NCBI RefSeq assembly: GCF_039614765.1
Contig: NZ_CP154879.1
Coordinates: 744,001 to 808,000 of the forward strand
Origin: Castellaniella sp. MT123
GTDB lineage: Bacteria > Pseudomonadota > Gammaproteobacteria > Burkholderiales > Burkholderiaceae_B
DNA: 64,000 nucleotides
Direction of reading: 5' to 3'
In this document: positions 7,550 through 16,277 of the stretch, piece by piece
How positions within the stretch are numbered: position 1 is the first letter of the stretch
Layout of the letters: the number at the start of each line of letters is the position of its first letter
The notes under the pieces: generated by a model
Database searches by the model: none
What the model saw: only the letters and a program-made list of their open reading frames with translations
Told to the model about the DNA's origin: nothing
Program-made: the position numbers and the translations under genes

Positions 7550-7660
7550 AGTTTGACATTTGTAGTGTTTGGAGGACTTGGTGCGCGTTTGACAAATCAT
7601 CTGGCAAGCCCTGGCGATGTGGTTTGCACCAGCTTGCTGCTTTGAAGGAGGAGCTTTTCA

Positions 7661-8923
7661 ATGAGCGATTTTCACAGCAGTTCAAATGGAATCAGTCGCC
7701 GCGCGGTGCTGAAGATGGCGGCGACGGCCGGGGTCGCGGTGATCTCGTCGCCTCGCCTGGTGTTTGCGCAGGGTGACCAGCCCGTCAAGCTCGGGGTCGA
7801 CAACCCGCTGACCGGAACCTACTCCATCACCGGCCGGAATGAACTTCACGGCATGGAACTCGCCGTCGAGGAGATCAACGCCAAGGGTGGCATTCTGGGT
7901 CGTCCCGCCAAGCTGATCGTAGAGGATTCCACCAGTGGCGATGCCGGGGTCGCGGTCCAGAAGGCCCGCAAGCTGATAGAACGCGACAAGGTCGATTTTC
8001 TGGTGGGCAACGTCAATTCCGGCCTGACCATCGCCATGTCCGCCGTCGCTTACGAAAAGGGCGTGTTCATGATGGATCCGGGCGGCCACGCCGACCCGAT
8101 CACGGGCAAGAACTGCCACTGGAACGTCTACCAGGTAGATCCGTCCACCACCTTGCTGGTCAACGCAATTGCACCGTCCCTGGTCCAGCGTTTCGGCAAG
8201 AAATTCTATTTCCTGGTCCCGGACTACGCGTTCGGCCACGGGCTGCTATCCGCTTATAAGGAAAATCTGAAGAAGCTGGGCGCGACCAATCTGGGGGCGG
8301 ATCTGATTCCGTTGGGGACGACGGAATACTCCTCGTATCTGATCAAGGCGCAGGCTGCCAATCCGGACGTGATCGTGATCCTGCAAAACGGCGAAGACCA
8401 GACGAACGTCTTGAAGCAGGCGGTCCAGTTCGGCCTGGACAAACGCTTTCACATCGCCGGTGCCAATGTCGAACTCGAAACGCTGGAAGCTTTGCCGCCC
8501 AGCTCCCGCATCGGCAACTGGGTAATCGAGTGGTACTGGAACCAGCCGGACGTCCCGCACGTCAAGGAATTCGTCGACGCCATCAAGAAAAAAACCGGTC
8601 GCGTGCCGACGGCCCGGACCTGGTTCGGGCATACGGCCATCCATGCCTGTGCGCTGGCCGCCAACACGGCGAAGTCGCTCGAACCGATCAAGATGGCGCG
8701 GGCGCTCAACGGTTTCACCCTGCCGCCCGAAGTCGCCCTGCAGCCGCATCCCGCCACGTTCCGCGCGGACCAGCATCTGCTGATCGGTACGCTGTGGGCC
8801 GGCCATGCGCAAGCCGAGGGCAGCGCGCCCGACGATTTGTTCAAGGTCGACGTCGTCATCGACAGTAAAACCATCGCACCGACAGTCGAAGAGACCGAGT
8901 GCAAGATGACCTGGCCGTCCTGA
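7661..8923 (+). CDS. HAAT-family ABC substrate-binding protein, Tat-exported
   Basis: A 420-residue periplasmic binding protein of the LivJ/AmiC type (Peripla_BP_6). It starts 'KLGVDNPLTGTYSITGRNELHGMELAVEEINAKGG', typical of amino-acid/amide/urea-type receptors. The N-terminus has a twin-arginine signal (ISRRAVLKMAATAGVAV) and a cleavage region near VFAQG, so it is probably exported folded. A strong RBS (AAGGAGGAG) precedes the ATG. It heads a five-gene operon with two permeases and two ATPases. The substrate cannot be read from sequence. Branched-chain amino acids, short amides or aromatic compounds are possible. This receptor differs clearly from the two classical LivJ/K proteins at 43 and 50 kb. 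Confidence 0.85.
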   Translation: MSDFHSSSNGISRRAVLKMAATAGVAVISSPRLVFAQGDQPVKLGVDNPLTGTYSITGRNELHGMELAVEEINAKGGILGRPAKLIVEDSTSGDAGVAVQKARKLIERDKVDFLVGNVNSGLTIAMSAVAYEKGVFMMDPGGHADPITGKNCHWNVYQVDPSTTLLVNAIAPSLVQRFGKKFYFLVPDYAFGHGLLSAYKENLKKLGATNLGADLIPLGTTEYSSYLIKAQAANPDVIVILQNGEDQTNVLKQAVQFGLDKRFHIAGANVELETLEALPPSSRIGNWVIEWYWNQPDVPHVKEFVDAIKKKTGRVPTARTWFGHTAIHACALAANTAKSLEPIKMARALNGFTLPPEVALQPHPATFRADQHLLIGTLWAGHAQAEGSAPDDLFKVDVVIDSKTIAPTVEETECKMTWPS

Positions 8924-8953
8924 TCCACACGCCGACTCTAGGGAGGGGAGAGC

Positions 8954-9826
8954 GTGACCCAGTTGCTGCTGTTCAACGTGTTCAACGGGCTGGTCATCGG
9001 GGCGTTCTATGCCCTGATGGCCCTTGGCCTGTCCCTGATCATCAATCTGACCAATGTCATCAATTTTTCCCATGGCGGTTTTCTGGCGCTGGGCGCGTAT
9101 TTCGCCTACACGCTGGAACCCTATCTGGGCTTCTGGGGGGCGCTGATCGTTTCGCCGTTCTGCGCGGCGCTGATTGGTGTGATCGTCGAACGGATCCTGA
9201 TCCGGCCCCTGTACAGTCGGGATCCCCTCTATAGCCTGTTGCTGACCTTCGGGCTGGCCTTCGTGCTGGAAGACACAGTGCGCTATATCTGGGGGGCCCA
9301 GGGTCTGCCGATGAAGGTACCCCAGGTACTTCAATCCTCGCTCAGCCAGACCCTGTTTTTCCTGACCGGATACCGGGTATTCATGGTCGTGCTGGTGGCG
9401 GTGGCCGTGGCCATTCTCTTCCTGATCCTCAAGAAGACCCGGCTGGGCATGCGCATCCGCGCGGGGACTCTGGACCTGGAAATGGTGTCGGCACTGGGTG
9501 TCGATGTGCGCATCCTGCGCAATCTGAATTTCGGGCTCGGGATCTTTTTTGCCGGGCTGGCGGGGGTGCTGGCCGCTGGAATGCTGGGCCTGACGCCGAC
9601 CATCGGCGACCAACTGATCATGCCCAGTTTCGTGGCTGTGATCGTCGGGGGCCTGGGCAGCCTGGTGGGCACGCTGTTCGGGGGCATCCTGATCGGCGTG
9701 GCGACCGGCGTCGTGACCGTGTTCTATCCCTCCGCGTCCGAGGCCACCATCTACGTCATGATGGCTCTGGTGCTGCTGGTCCGGCCGCATGGCCTCTTTG
9801 GTGAAGAAGGCGGAACGAAACTGTGA
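8954..9826 (+). CDS. HAAT ABC permease, LivH type
   Basis: A 290-residue hydrophobic protein with about eight membrane segments and the LivH signature GLVIGAFYALMALGLSLIINLTNVINFSHGGF near the N-terminus. The conserved C-terminal FVAVIVGGLGSLVGTLFGGILIG is also present. It starts with GTG behind a GGGAGGGGAG ribosome site, 30 nt after the receptor gene, and overlaps the next permease gene by 4 nt. It forms half of the transmembrane channel of the importer together with the LivM-type partner. Confidence 0.88.
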   Translation: MTQLLLFNVFNGLVIGAFYALMALGLSLIINLTNVINFSHGGFLALGAYFAYTLEPYLGFWGALIVSPFCAALIGVIVERILIRPLYSRDPLYSLLLTFGLAFVLEDTVRYIWGAQGLPMKVPQVLQSSLSQTLFFLTGYRVFMVVLVAVAVAILFLILKKTRLGMRIRAGTLDLEMVSALGVDVRILRNLNFGLGIFFAGLAGVLAAGMLGLTPTIGDQLIMPSFVAVIVGGLGSLVGTLFGGILIGVATGVVTVFYPSASEATIYVMMALVLLVRPHGLFGEEGGTKL

Positions 9827-10770
9827 ACCAGTCCTTGAGTACGCGTATTGTCACCCTGGTGATCCTGTGGCTGGTGCTGCTGTCCATGCCGTATTGGATC
9901 GGATACGTCGGGGGGTATACCGATCTGGCGTCGCGTCTGCTCATCATCGGTCTGGCGGCGATGGCCACCAATCTCCTGGTGGGGCATTCGGGGGTCATGG
10001 CGTTCGGGCACGCCGCCTATTTCGGGCTCAGTTCCTACACCACCGGCCTGATGATCAAATATCTGATTCCGAGCACTCCTGTGGGCTTTCTGGCGGGCAT
10101 CATCGTGGGCACGCTGGGGGGCGCCATCATAGGATTCCTGCTGGCGAGACTGCGGGGCATCTACTTCGCCCTGGCCACCATCGCGTTCGGCCAGGTGTTT
10201 TTCTTCATCGCGTTTCGTTGGAATGCCGTCACCGGCGGGGACAACGGCCTGAGCTTTCAGCGCCAACCGATCGATCTGGGATTCCTGCAGCTCAATCTAG
10301 GCTCCAGCCGCGTCTACTACTATGTGGCGCTGGCCGTGTTCGCCGTCTGTGCCGCCTTGATGGCGGTGGTCCTGCGCTCGCCGTTTGGCCGCACACTGCT
10401 GGCCATGCGCGAGAATGAGCGCCGCGCCCGATTCCTCAGCATTCCGGTCAACCGTCATCTCTGGATGGCTTATATCGTGTCCTGCTTCTTTGTCGCCGTC
10501 GCCGGCTCGCTCTACGGGATGCTCAACAATTTCGTCAGCCCCCATGACCTGCACTGGACACAGTCGGGTGATTTCGTGCTGATGGCGGTCATCGGCGGCA
10601 TGCGGTCGTTCTGGGGGCCCTTGCTGGGGGCAGCGATCTTCGTGGTCGCCCAGGATTATCTGTCCAGCCTGACCGGAAACTGGATGTTCTTCATCGGCAT
10701 GCTCTTTGTGCTGGTGGTCCTGTTCCTGCCGCGTGGCATCGCCGGGCTGCTGCAGCGGAGGACATCATGA
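9823..10770 (+). CDS. HAAT ABC permease, LivM type
   Basis: A 315-residue membrane protein of the LivM family. It has the motif NLLVGHSGVMAFGHAAYFGLSSYTTGL in the second quarter, LRGIYFALATIAFGQ, and later LLAMRENERRARFLSIPV, the cytoplasmic coupling loop that contacts the ATPase. It starts with GTG overlapping the LivH-type stop (GTGA), and its own stop overlaps the next ATPase start (ATGA). Both overlaps support one polycistronic unit. Confidence 0.88.
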   Translation: MNQSLSTRIVTLVILWLVLLSMPYWIGYVGGYTDLASRLLIIGLAAMATNLLVGHSGVMAFGHAAYFGLSSYTTGLMIKYLIPSTPVGFLAGIIVGTLGGAIIGFLLARLRGIYFALATIAFGQVFFFIAFRWNAVTGGDNGLSFQRQPIDLGFLQLNLGSSRVYYYVALAVFAVCAALMAVVLRSPFGRTLLAMRENERRARFLSIPVNRHLWMAYIVSCFFVAVAGSLYGMLNNFVSPHDLHWTQSGDFVLMAVIGGMRSFWGPLLGAAIFVVAQDYLSSLTGNWMFFIGMLFVLVVLFLPRGIAGLLQRRTS

Positions 10771-11525
10771 GTCTGCTCGAGGTGCGCCAGGTATCGCAGC
10801 ATTTCGGCGATCTGGTGGCGGTCAGGGACGTGTCGTTCGCGGTCGAACCCGGGGAGCTGCATGCGATCATCGGACCCAATGGTGCCGGGAAGACGACATT
10901 TTTCAACATGATCAGCGGTTTCTACCGGCCGACCCGGGGGAATATCGTCTTCGATGGCACGGACGTCACGACGTTGCCGCCCTATGCCCGCGTGGCGATG
11001 GGTATGGCGCGGACCTTCCAGATCACCGAGGTTTTTCCCGAGCTGACCGTGCGCGACAATCTGCGCATTGCGGTGGAGGTCACGCAGGGCTTGCGGATGA
11101 AGATGTTCAGTACGCGGGCGCAGACCCGGGCGAGCAACCTGCGCATCGATGAATTGCTGGAAACGGGCGGGCTGACGGCCAATGCCGATCGTTATGTGGG
11201 CGAATTGTCGCACGGCGACCAGCGCTCGACCGAAATCATGATGGCGCTGGCCCTGAAGCCAAAGCTGCTGCTGCTCGACGAGCCGGCCGCCGGCATGGGC
11301 AACCAGGAAACCTATGATACGGCGCGGTTGATCCGCCGGCTGCACCGGACCCAGAACCTGACCATCATCCTGGTCGAGCACGACATGCGGGTGATTTTCA
11401 ATCTGGCCGACCGCATCACGGTGCTGACCGAAGGTGAGATCCTGGAGCAGGGCACGCCCGACGAGATCGCGGCCAGCGAGAAAGTGCAGGTCGCCTACCT
11501 GGGGGAAAAGCATGAAGGCGCTTGA
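10767..11525 (+). CDS. HAAT ABC ATPase, LivG type
   Basis: A 252-residue ABC ATPase with Walker [11 protein letters not shown]-loop region RTFQITEVFPELTVRDNL, signature LSHGDQRSTEIMMALA, Walker B LLLLDEPAAGMG and a switch His in VEHDMRVIF. The signature is LSHGD rather than LSGGQ, a common LivG-type variant. The C-terminal 'EKVQVAYLG' is also LivG-like. It overlaps the permease gene by 4 nt and the following LivF-type gene by 14 nt. Confidence 0.88.
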   Translation: MSLLEVRQVSQHFGDLVAVRDVSFAVEPGELHAIIGPNGAGKTTFFNMISGFYRPTRGNIVFDGTDVTTLPPYARVAMGMARTFQITEVFPELTVRDNLRIAVEVTQGLRMKMFSTRAQTRASNLRIDELLETGGLTANADRYVGELSHGDQRSTEIMMALALKPKLLLLDEPAAGMGNQETYDTARLIRRLHRTQNLTIILVEHDMRVIFNLADRITVLTEGEILEQGTPDEIAASEKVQVAYLGEKHEGA

Positions 11526-12237
11526 GGTCCGCGAACTCAATACCTATTACGGCAAGAGTCATATCCTCAAGGGTGTGGATCTCGAGGTCGGCGAGGGCGA
11601 GTTGGTGACGCTGCTGGGCCGCAACGGCGCCGGCAAATCCACCACGCTGCGCAGCATCATGGGCCTGACGCCGGCCCGGGCCGGGCACATCCGGGTGTTC
11701 GGCGCGGATTCCACGCACCTGGCGCCGTTTCGCATCGCCCGGTTGGGCGTCGGGCTGGTGCCCGAAGGACGGCGCATTTTCGCCAATCTGACCGTCGACG
11801 AGAACCTCAAAGTTCCGGTCGATCAGCCCGGGCACTGGAACATCCCTCGCGTCTATGAATTGTTTCCGCGCCTGGCCGAGCGCAAGTCCCACAAGGGCAA
11901 GCAGCTCTCCGGCGGCGAACAGGAAATGTTGTCGATCGCGCGGGTGTTGCTGCTCAATCCCCGCCTGCTCTTGCTCGATGAGCCGTCCCAGGGACTGGCG
12001 CCTCTGATCGTGCGTCACGTGCTCGACGTGATCGTGGCGGCCCGCAACGCAGGAACGTCTGTCCTGCTGATCGAGCAGAACGTGCGCGCCGCGATCGGCA
12101 TTGCCGATCGCGCCTATGTGCTGGATCGGGGCGCCATCACCTACAGCGGGGTCGCCGCCGAGTTCGGCCAGGACGAGGCCCGCGTTCAGGAACTCGCGGG
12201 CGCCAGTGCGCAGAAGTGGGATTTTCCGGACGATTGA
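11512..12237 (+). CDS. HAAT ABC ATPase, LivF type
   Basis: A 241-residue ATPase starting at the ATG at 11512, where a LivF-like N-terminus begins (LEVRELNTYYGKSHILKGVDL). It has Walker A GRNGAGKST, VPEGRRIFANLTVDENL (the LivF hallmark), signature LSGGEQEMLSIARVLL, Walker B LLLLDEPSQGLAP and a switch His replaced by Gln in LIEQNVRAA, normal for LivF. It ends the operon. The same frame is open upstream inside the LivG gene but encodes unrelated sequence, so the later start is chosen. Confidence 0.88.
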   Translation: MKALEVRELNTYYGKSHILKGVDLEVGEGELVTLLGRNGAGKSTTLRSIMGLTPARAGHIRVFGADSTHLAPFRIARLGVGLVPEGRRIFANLTVDENLKVPVDQPGHWNIPRVYELFPRLAERKSHKGKQLSGGEQEMLSIARVLLLNPRLLLLDEPSQGLAPLIVRHVLDVIVAARNAGTSVLLIEQNVRAAIGIADRAYVLDRGAITYSGVAAEFGQDEARVQELAGASAQKWDFPDD

Positions 12238-12361
12238 CCGCCTGGCCATCAGCGATTGATATCGGTCAGCCACGCGGAGGTTCGAGAGGCGAGGGGGCTT
12301 GTGTGCGGCCTTGAAGATGGTAAAACAGGAATTTAGTCATTCTTGATGAAGAAATACCGCC

Positions 12362-12862
12362 ATGAGCGAAAATGATTTCCACCCGGGCAGCATCCGCCGT
12401 CTGGACGACGTTGTCGAAGGCCAGCTGCAACGTATCATCGAACATCCACCGGCTGATGTCTGGCGCATGCTGACCGAACCGCAGCGCCTGGCACAGTGGC
12501 TGGCGCCGGGGTCGGTCGAACTGCGCCGCGGCGGGGCGGTGCGCATCGACTTCGCCGACAGCGGGACGCTGATCGAAAGCACCGTGCGCGCACTGGAACC
12601 GGGGCACCTGCTGGAATATTCCTGGAGCAGCGGCTCGCAACCCGAACGTCCCTTGCGCTGGACCCTGGATGCTGTCGAACGGGGTACGCAGTTGACGCTG
12701 ACGGTGCGCCTGCCCGCCGACGAGGACATCGCCAAGGCCTGCGCGGGATTCGAGGGCCATCTGGAAATGCTGGTGGCCGCCCTGGAAGGCGTGCCGGTCC
12801 ATTTCCCGGTGGAACTGTACCTGCAGGCCCGCAAGGCCTATCAGGCGATGCTGGCGGCTTAG
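12362..12862 (+). CDS. SRPBCC/AHSA1-family protein
   Basis: A 166-residue protein with the START/AHSA1 pattern: an early strand QRIIEHPPADVWRMLTEPQRLAQWLAPG, then GGAVRIDF, LEPGHLLEYSWS and RWTLDAVERGTQLTLTVRL, ending in a long C-terminal helix. These proteins bind hydrophobic ligands or act with partners such as ArsR regulators or Hsp90, but no specific role is evident. It lies 124 nt after the HAAT operon on the same strand and convergent with the next gene. It could be part of the same metabolic context. Confidence 0.75.
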   Translation: MSENDFHPGSIRRLDDVVEGQLQRIIEHPPADVWRMLTEPQRLAQWLAPGSVELRRGGAVRIDFADSGTLIESTVRALEPGHLLEYSWSSGSQPERPLRWTLDAVERGTQLTLTVRLPADEDIAKACAGFEGHLEMLVAALEGVPVHFPVELYLQARKAYQAMLAA

Positions 12863-12924
12863 CGGCATCACATTGATCCACGCCGGATCATATCGCGGCG
12901 CCAGCCGCAATTTTCACGCAATTT

Positions 12925-13605
12925 TCAGTGTCTTAGCAGCCCCTGCAGCCCCTGCAGCAGGTTCTGCGGGTTCGTGGGCTGGGCCGGCAGCGCAAATTGG
13001 CCGGCAGGGGGCTCCTGGCCCGAAATCGACTTGAGTGCGAAATCCTTGCCCAGACGCAGGATGCCACGGCGGTTCGCGGGCAGGGAGCCGGTCAGTTTTT
13101 CGGCCATGGAGGATCCGAACAGGGTCTGCATGGTGTTCAGATAGGTTTCGGTCATGTTCACGACCAACGGATCATTCGTCAGGACCGCGTCCGTCGGGTG
13201 GGTCTTGCCCTGGGTGTCGGTGACGTTCAGCCGGTAGACGCGTCCCCGGATGCCCGCGACGGTTTCGGTCTTGCCGGTGTCCTGGATCGAATCCACGCGA
13301 TCGGGCAGGTACTGGTTGGGCCGGGTCTGCGCGATGGCGCCAAGTCCCCGCAGCAGCCCGCCGATCTCCATGACCACCGGGGTCTGGCCCCGGTACGATA
13401 CCGAGTATGCCTTGCCGTCGCGCACCAGCATGTAGTCGTTGGCGTTCTGTTGGCCGACGCGCACGGCCCCCTGGGTCTGCCAGGCCAGTTTGGAGGTCTG
13501 GCCCCCCGCCTGCACGACCGCGGTGCCACCGGCCCGGACGGATAGGGGGATCAGAGCGGACAGGAGAGAGATCCCGATGAATGCGCGAAGCAGGTGTAAA
13601 GGCAT
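12925..13605 (-). CDS. Hypothetical secreted protein
   Basis: A 226-residue protein with a signal peptide (LHLLRAFIGISLLSALIPLSVRAG). The start at 13605 is chosen because AGGAGT lies at the right distance and the signal peptide begins there; the frame is open 22 codons further. The mature part is beta-rich, with repeated GQ/NDYMLVRDGKAYSVSY-like strands and a Gln/Leu-rich tail (NLLQGLQGLLRH). It resembles the general layout of DUF4412-type envelope proteins, but I cannot assign a family securely. It is convergent with the SRPBCC gene. Confidence 0.5.
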   Translation of the reverse strand: MPLHLLRAFIGISLLSALIPLSVRAGGTAVVQAGGQTSKLAWQTQGAVRVGQQNANDYMLVRDGKAYSVSYRGQTPVVMEIGGLLRGLGAIAQTRPNQYLPDRVDSIQDTGKTETVAGIRGRVYRLNVTDTQGKTHPTDAVLTNDPLVVNMTETYLNTMQTLFGSSMAEKLTGSLPANRRGILRLGKDFALKSISGQEPPAGQFALPAQPTNPQNLLQGLQGLLRH

Positions 13606-13797
13606 GAGGGACTCCTGGTGATGATGGATCCGTGCGCCAGCGCTGGCGGCGCGCGAGTGTGTCGATTGCACAGCCGCTATTGTGCAATGGCGGGGACGTG
13701 TGCCGCTGTGTGCAAGGGTAACCCGGCCTTCCCGGCGTCATTCGGTATCCACCGGAACGAGCGGGCGTGGTGGCGGCGCGGGATCGGGCGGAAGGGT

Positions 13798-14481
13798 TCA
13801 GTCCCGGGCCTGGATCCTCAGTCCCCGTTCGACCAGCCAGGCGCATCCCAGCAGCGTGACGTTGATCGCCAGATACAGCAGACCCGCGATGATGAAGGTT
13901 TCGACGATCAGGTAGCTTTGGCTCATCAGGCGCCGGGCGAAACCGGTGAGCTCCATGACCGCGATGGTGGATGCCAGGCTCGTGCCCTTGATCGCCAGCA
14001 CCAGCTCGTTGCTGTAGGCCGGAAACGCCTGGCGGATGGCCAACGGGAAACGAATGCGCCGGAATACCTGCAGGCGGCTCATGCCGCAGGACAGGGCAGC
14101 GTCGATCTGGCCGTTTGGCACCGATTGCAGGCCGCCCCGGATCGCTTCGCTCATGTAGGCGCCGCTGTTCAGAGCGATGGCCAGGATGGCACAGCGGGCT
14201 CCATCGCTGAACAGCCACCACAGGGCCGGCTGGTCATGCACGAAATCCAGAGTGCCGATACCGTAATACAGCAGGAACAGCTGGATCAGCAGGGGCGTTC
14301 CGCGAAACACGGTGCTGTAGGCGAAAGCCAGGCCGGCGACGAGACGACGTGTCGAGGTTCGCATCAGCGCGGCCCCCAGGCCCAGCAGCGAGGCGAACAG
14401 GATGGCGAGCAGGCCGATGCGCAGCGTGATCCAGAATCCCTCGAACAGGACCGGTACGGCCTTCTCGAACAGTTCGATCAT
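13798..14481 (-). CDS. Polar amino-acid ABC permease, HisM type
   Basis: A 227-residue permease with the HEQRo-type motif FRGTPLLIQLFLLYYGIG near residue 60, and the EAA loop region EAIRGGLQSVPNGQIDAALSCGMSRLQVFRRIRFPLAIRQAFP, typical of HisM/ArtM/OccM. It overlaps the second permease by 4 nt, downstream of it. With the binding protein it forms an uptake system for a basic or polar amino acid. No ATPase gene is present in the cluster. Confidence 0.85.
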   Translation of the reverse strand: MIELFEKAVPVLFEGFWITLRIGLLAILFASLLGLGAALMRTSTRRLVAGLAFAYSTVFRGTPLLIQLFLLYYGIGTLDFVHDQPALWWLFSDGARCAILAIALNSGAYMSEAIRGGLQSVPNGQIDAALSCGMSRLQVFRRIRFPLAIRQAFPAYSNELVLAIKGTSLASTIAVMELTGFARRLMSQSYLIVETFIIAGLLYLAINVTLLGCAWLVERGLRIQARD

Positions 14482-15194
14482 CGTGCGGCCCCCTGCATGC
14501 CCCGGCCGAAATGCCGTTCGGCCCAGACGAACATGCCCTGACTACAGACCCCGATCAGAAAATACAGGATCCCGGCCAGGAGATAGAGCGTCAGGGGCGC
14601 TCGCGTGGCGGCGGCGCCCAGGACGGCGGCGCGCATCAGTTCCACGAGGCCGACCAGCGAGATCAGCGCCGTGTCCTTCAGGGCGTTCTGCCAGACGTTG
14701 TTGGCCCCGGGCAGCGCATACCAGAGCAGTTGTGGCAGCGTGATGCGCCACAGGCACTGGCGTCGGTCCATGCCGATGGCGCGGGCTGCTTCGATCTGTC
14801 CCGGATCGATGGCCTTGAAGGCGCCACGGAAGACTTCGACGCTGTAGGACCCGGAAATCAGGCCGATAGCCAGGATGCCGACCAGCACGGGAAAGACCGT
14901 GCTCATGAGGTCGTCCCAGTTCAGCCAGTCCGCCAGGTCGGCGGCGGGCTGGACAGTGCCGAAAAACAGCAGATAGATGATGAGCAGTTCGGGAACGCTG
15001 CGTACGATCAGGGTGTAAAGGCCGATCGCGCCGCGCGCCAGCCAGCCGCCGCCAGCCTTCAGGGCCGCGCCGGCAATGCCGATTGCCATGCCAAGGCAGA
15101 TGCCGCACAGACTGATGAACACGGTCATGCCGGCACCGCGCAATAGCAGGGTGCCCCAGCCGGCGCTCAGAATGTCGTGCAGGGAAGAAATCAT
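14478..15194 (-). CDS. Polar amino-acid ABC permease, HisQ type
   Basis: A 238-residue permease. The start at 15194 (MISSLHDILSAGW) matches HisQ-like proteins; a longer frame upstream lacks homologous character. Motifs: LIVRSVPELLIIYLLFFG and SVEVFRGAFKAIDPGQIEAARAIGMDRRQCLWRITLPQ, the EAA coupling loop. It is followed by the HisM-type gene with a 4-nt overlap and preceded by the binding-protein gene, about 95 nt away. It pairs with HisM as the heterodimeric channel. Confidence 0.85.
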   Translation of the reverse strand: MISSLHDILSAGWGTLLLRGAGMTVFISLCGICLGMAIGIAGAALKAGGGWLARGAIGLYTLIVRSVPELLIIYLLFFGTVQPAADLADWLNWDDLMSTVFPVLVGILAIGLISGSYSVEVFRGAFKAIDPGQIEAARAIGMDRRQCLWRITLPQLLWYALPGANNVWQNALKDTALISLVGLVELMRAAVLGAAATRAPLTLYLLAGILYFLIGVCSQGMFVWAERHFGRGMQGAAR

Positions 15195-15289
15195 TGAATC
15201 AGTCGGCCTGGATTCGCGCCATCGCGCCGGGCCTGTCAGGGTGCAAGGCAAACCAGCCCCGGGAGGGGCTGGCTCTGGTCATGCGGATT

Positions 15290-16105
15290 TTATTTGCAGG
15301 CGGCGTAGTTGGAAAGATCGACGCCGAACCATTTCTGGCTGGACTTCTTGATCGTGCCGTCCTGGATCAGTTCGCACAATGCCTTGTCGACCTTGGCCTT
15401 GAGCTGGGTGTTGCTCTTGTTGATCCCGGCACCGATGCCCTGGCCCAGGATGTCGGGATCGGCGCTGCTTTTCACAACATAGTCGGCCAAGGCGAATTTT
15501 CCCTGGCCAGCGGCCTTCAGGAACTGGCTTTGCGGGGTGACTTCCGAGAACGTGGCATCCAGCCGCCCGGCGGACAGATCGATCTGCATCTGGTCCTGGG
15601 TTTCGTAGGTCTTGAGCTTCAGGTCCGGCGCGTGCTTCTGCAGGAAGGCGCCCTGTGTGGTGCCGCTTTGCACGCCCACGGTCTTGCCGGCCAGGCCCTG
15701 CAGCAGGGTCTTCTGATCGGTGGCCTTGAGCAGCGGGCTGCCGGCCGGCAGCACGAATGCGGAGTCCTCGGTGGCGTAGGGGATGCTGAAGGCGATGACT
15801 TTGGCGCGATCGGCCGTCACCGACATGCCCGAGATCACCAGATCGAAGCGGTCCGCCTGCAGCGCGGGGATCAGGCTGTCGAAGGCCTGCACCACAAAAC
15901 GGCATTTTGTATCGAGCTTTTTGCACAGGGCCTGGCCGACGTCGGCGTCAAAACCGGTGACCTTGCCTTGGGCGTTCACCATGCTCCAGGGCGGGTAGCC
16001 GCCTTCGGTGCCGATCTTCAGGGTGGCTGCCGGGGCAGCTGTGGCCAGGCCCGCGAGGCCCAGGGCGGCGCAGAGCGCCACCTGTCGTGCAAGGGATGTC
16101 ACCAT
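15290..16105 (-). CDS. Polar amino-acid ABC substrate-binding protein
   Basis: A 271-residue Lys/Arg/Orn/His-type receptor (SBP_bac_3). It has a signal peptide ending ATAAPAA, then LKIGTEGGYPPWSMVNAQGKVTGFDADVGQAL, FDSLIPALQADRFDLVISGMSVTADRAK and the late FSEVTPQSQFL. The ATG at 16105 has AAAGGA 8 nt upstream. It is the first gene of the operon, with the two permeases behind it. The ligand is likely a basic amino acid by family analogy. Expression probably starts in the 172-nt gap shared with the divergent Old Yellow Enzyme gene. Confidence 0.85.
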   Translation of the reverse strand: MVTSLARQVALCAALGLAGLATAAPAATLKIGTEGGYPPWSMVNAQGKVTGFDADVGQALCKKLDTKCRFVVQAFDSLIPALQADRFDLVISGMSVTADRAKVIAFSIPYATEDSAFVLPAGSPLLKATDQKTLLQGLAGKTVGVQSGTTQGAFLQKHAPDLKLKTYETQDQMQIDLSAGRLDATFSEVTPQSQFLKAAGQGKFALADYVVKSSADPDILGQGIGAGINKSNTQLKAKVDKALCELIQDGTIKKSSQKWFGVDLSNYAACK

Positions 16106-16277
16106 GGACAGGATCCTTTGAGATGAGGTCCGAAAAGGAGCAATAGTAGTATATCGAGGTGGGTTCGAGGGCGTCCAGATCCCGGTTGTCCGTGGGGTTG
16201 TCCAGGGCATAGCATAGTCAGCTGGATTAAAATCTGGTAAAAACCCTGATGGATTTTTACAGTAAACGTCGCTTGAC

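Noticed and set aside
6307-7600. tRNA gene as attachment site
   Set aside because: I scanned for a T-loop GGTTCGAATCC-like segment and a CCA end next to the integrase and saw none.
8246-9790. Long - strand frame across the HAAT receptor and permease
   Set aside because: Antisense shadow of two well-supported genes; the translation is His/Gln/Arg-rich and has no domain signature.
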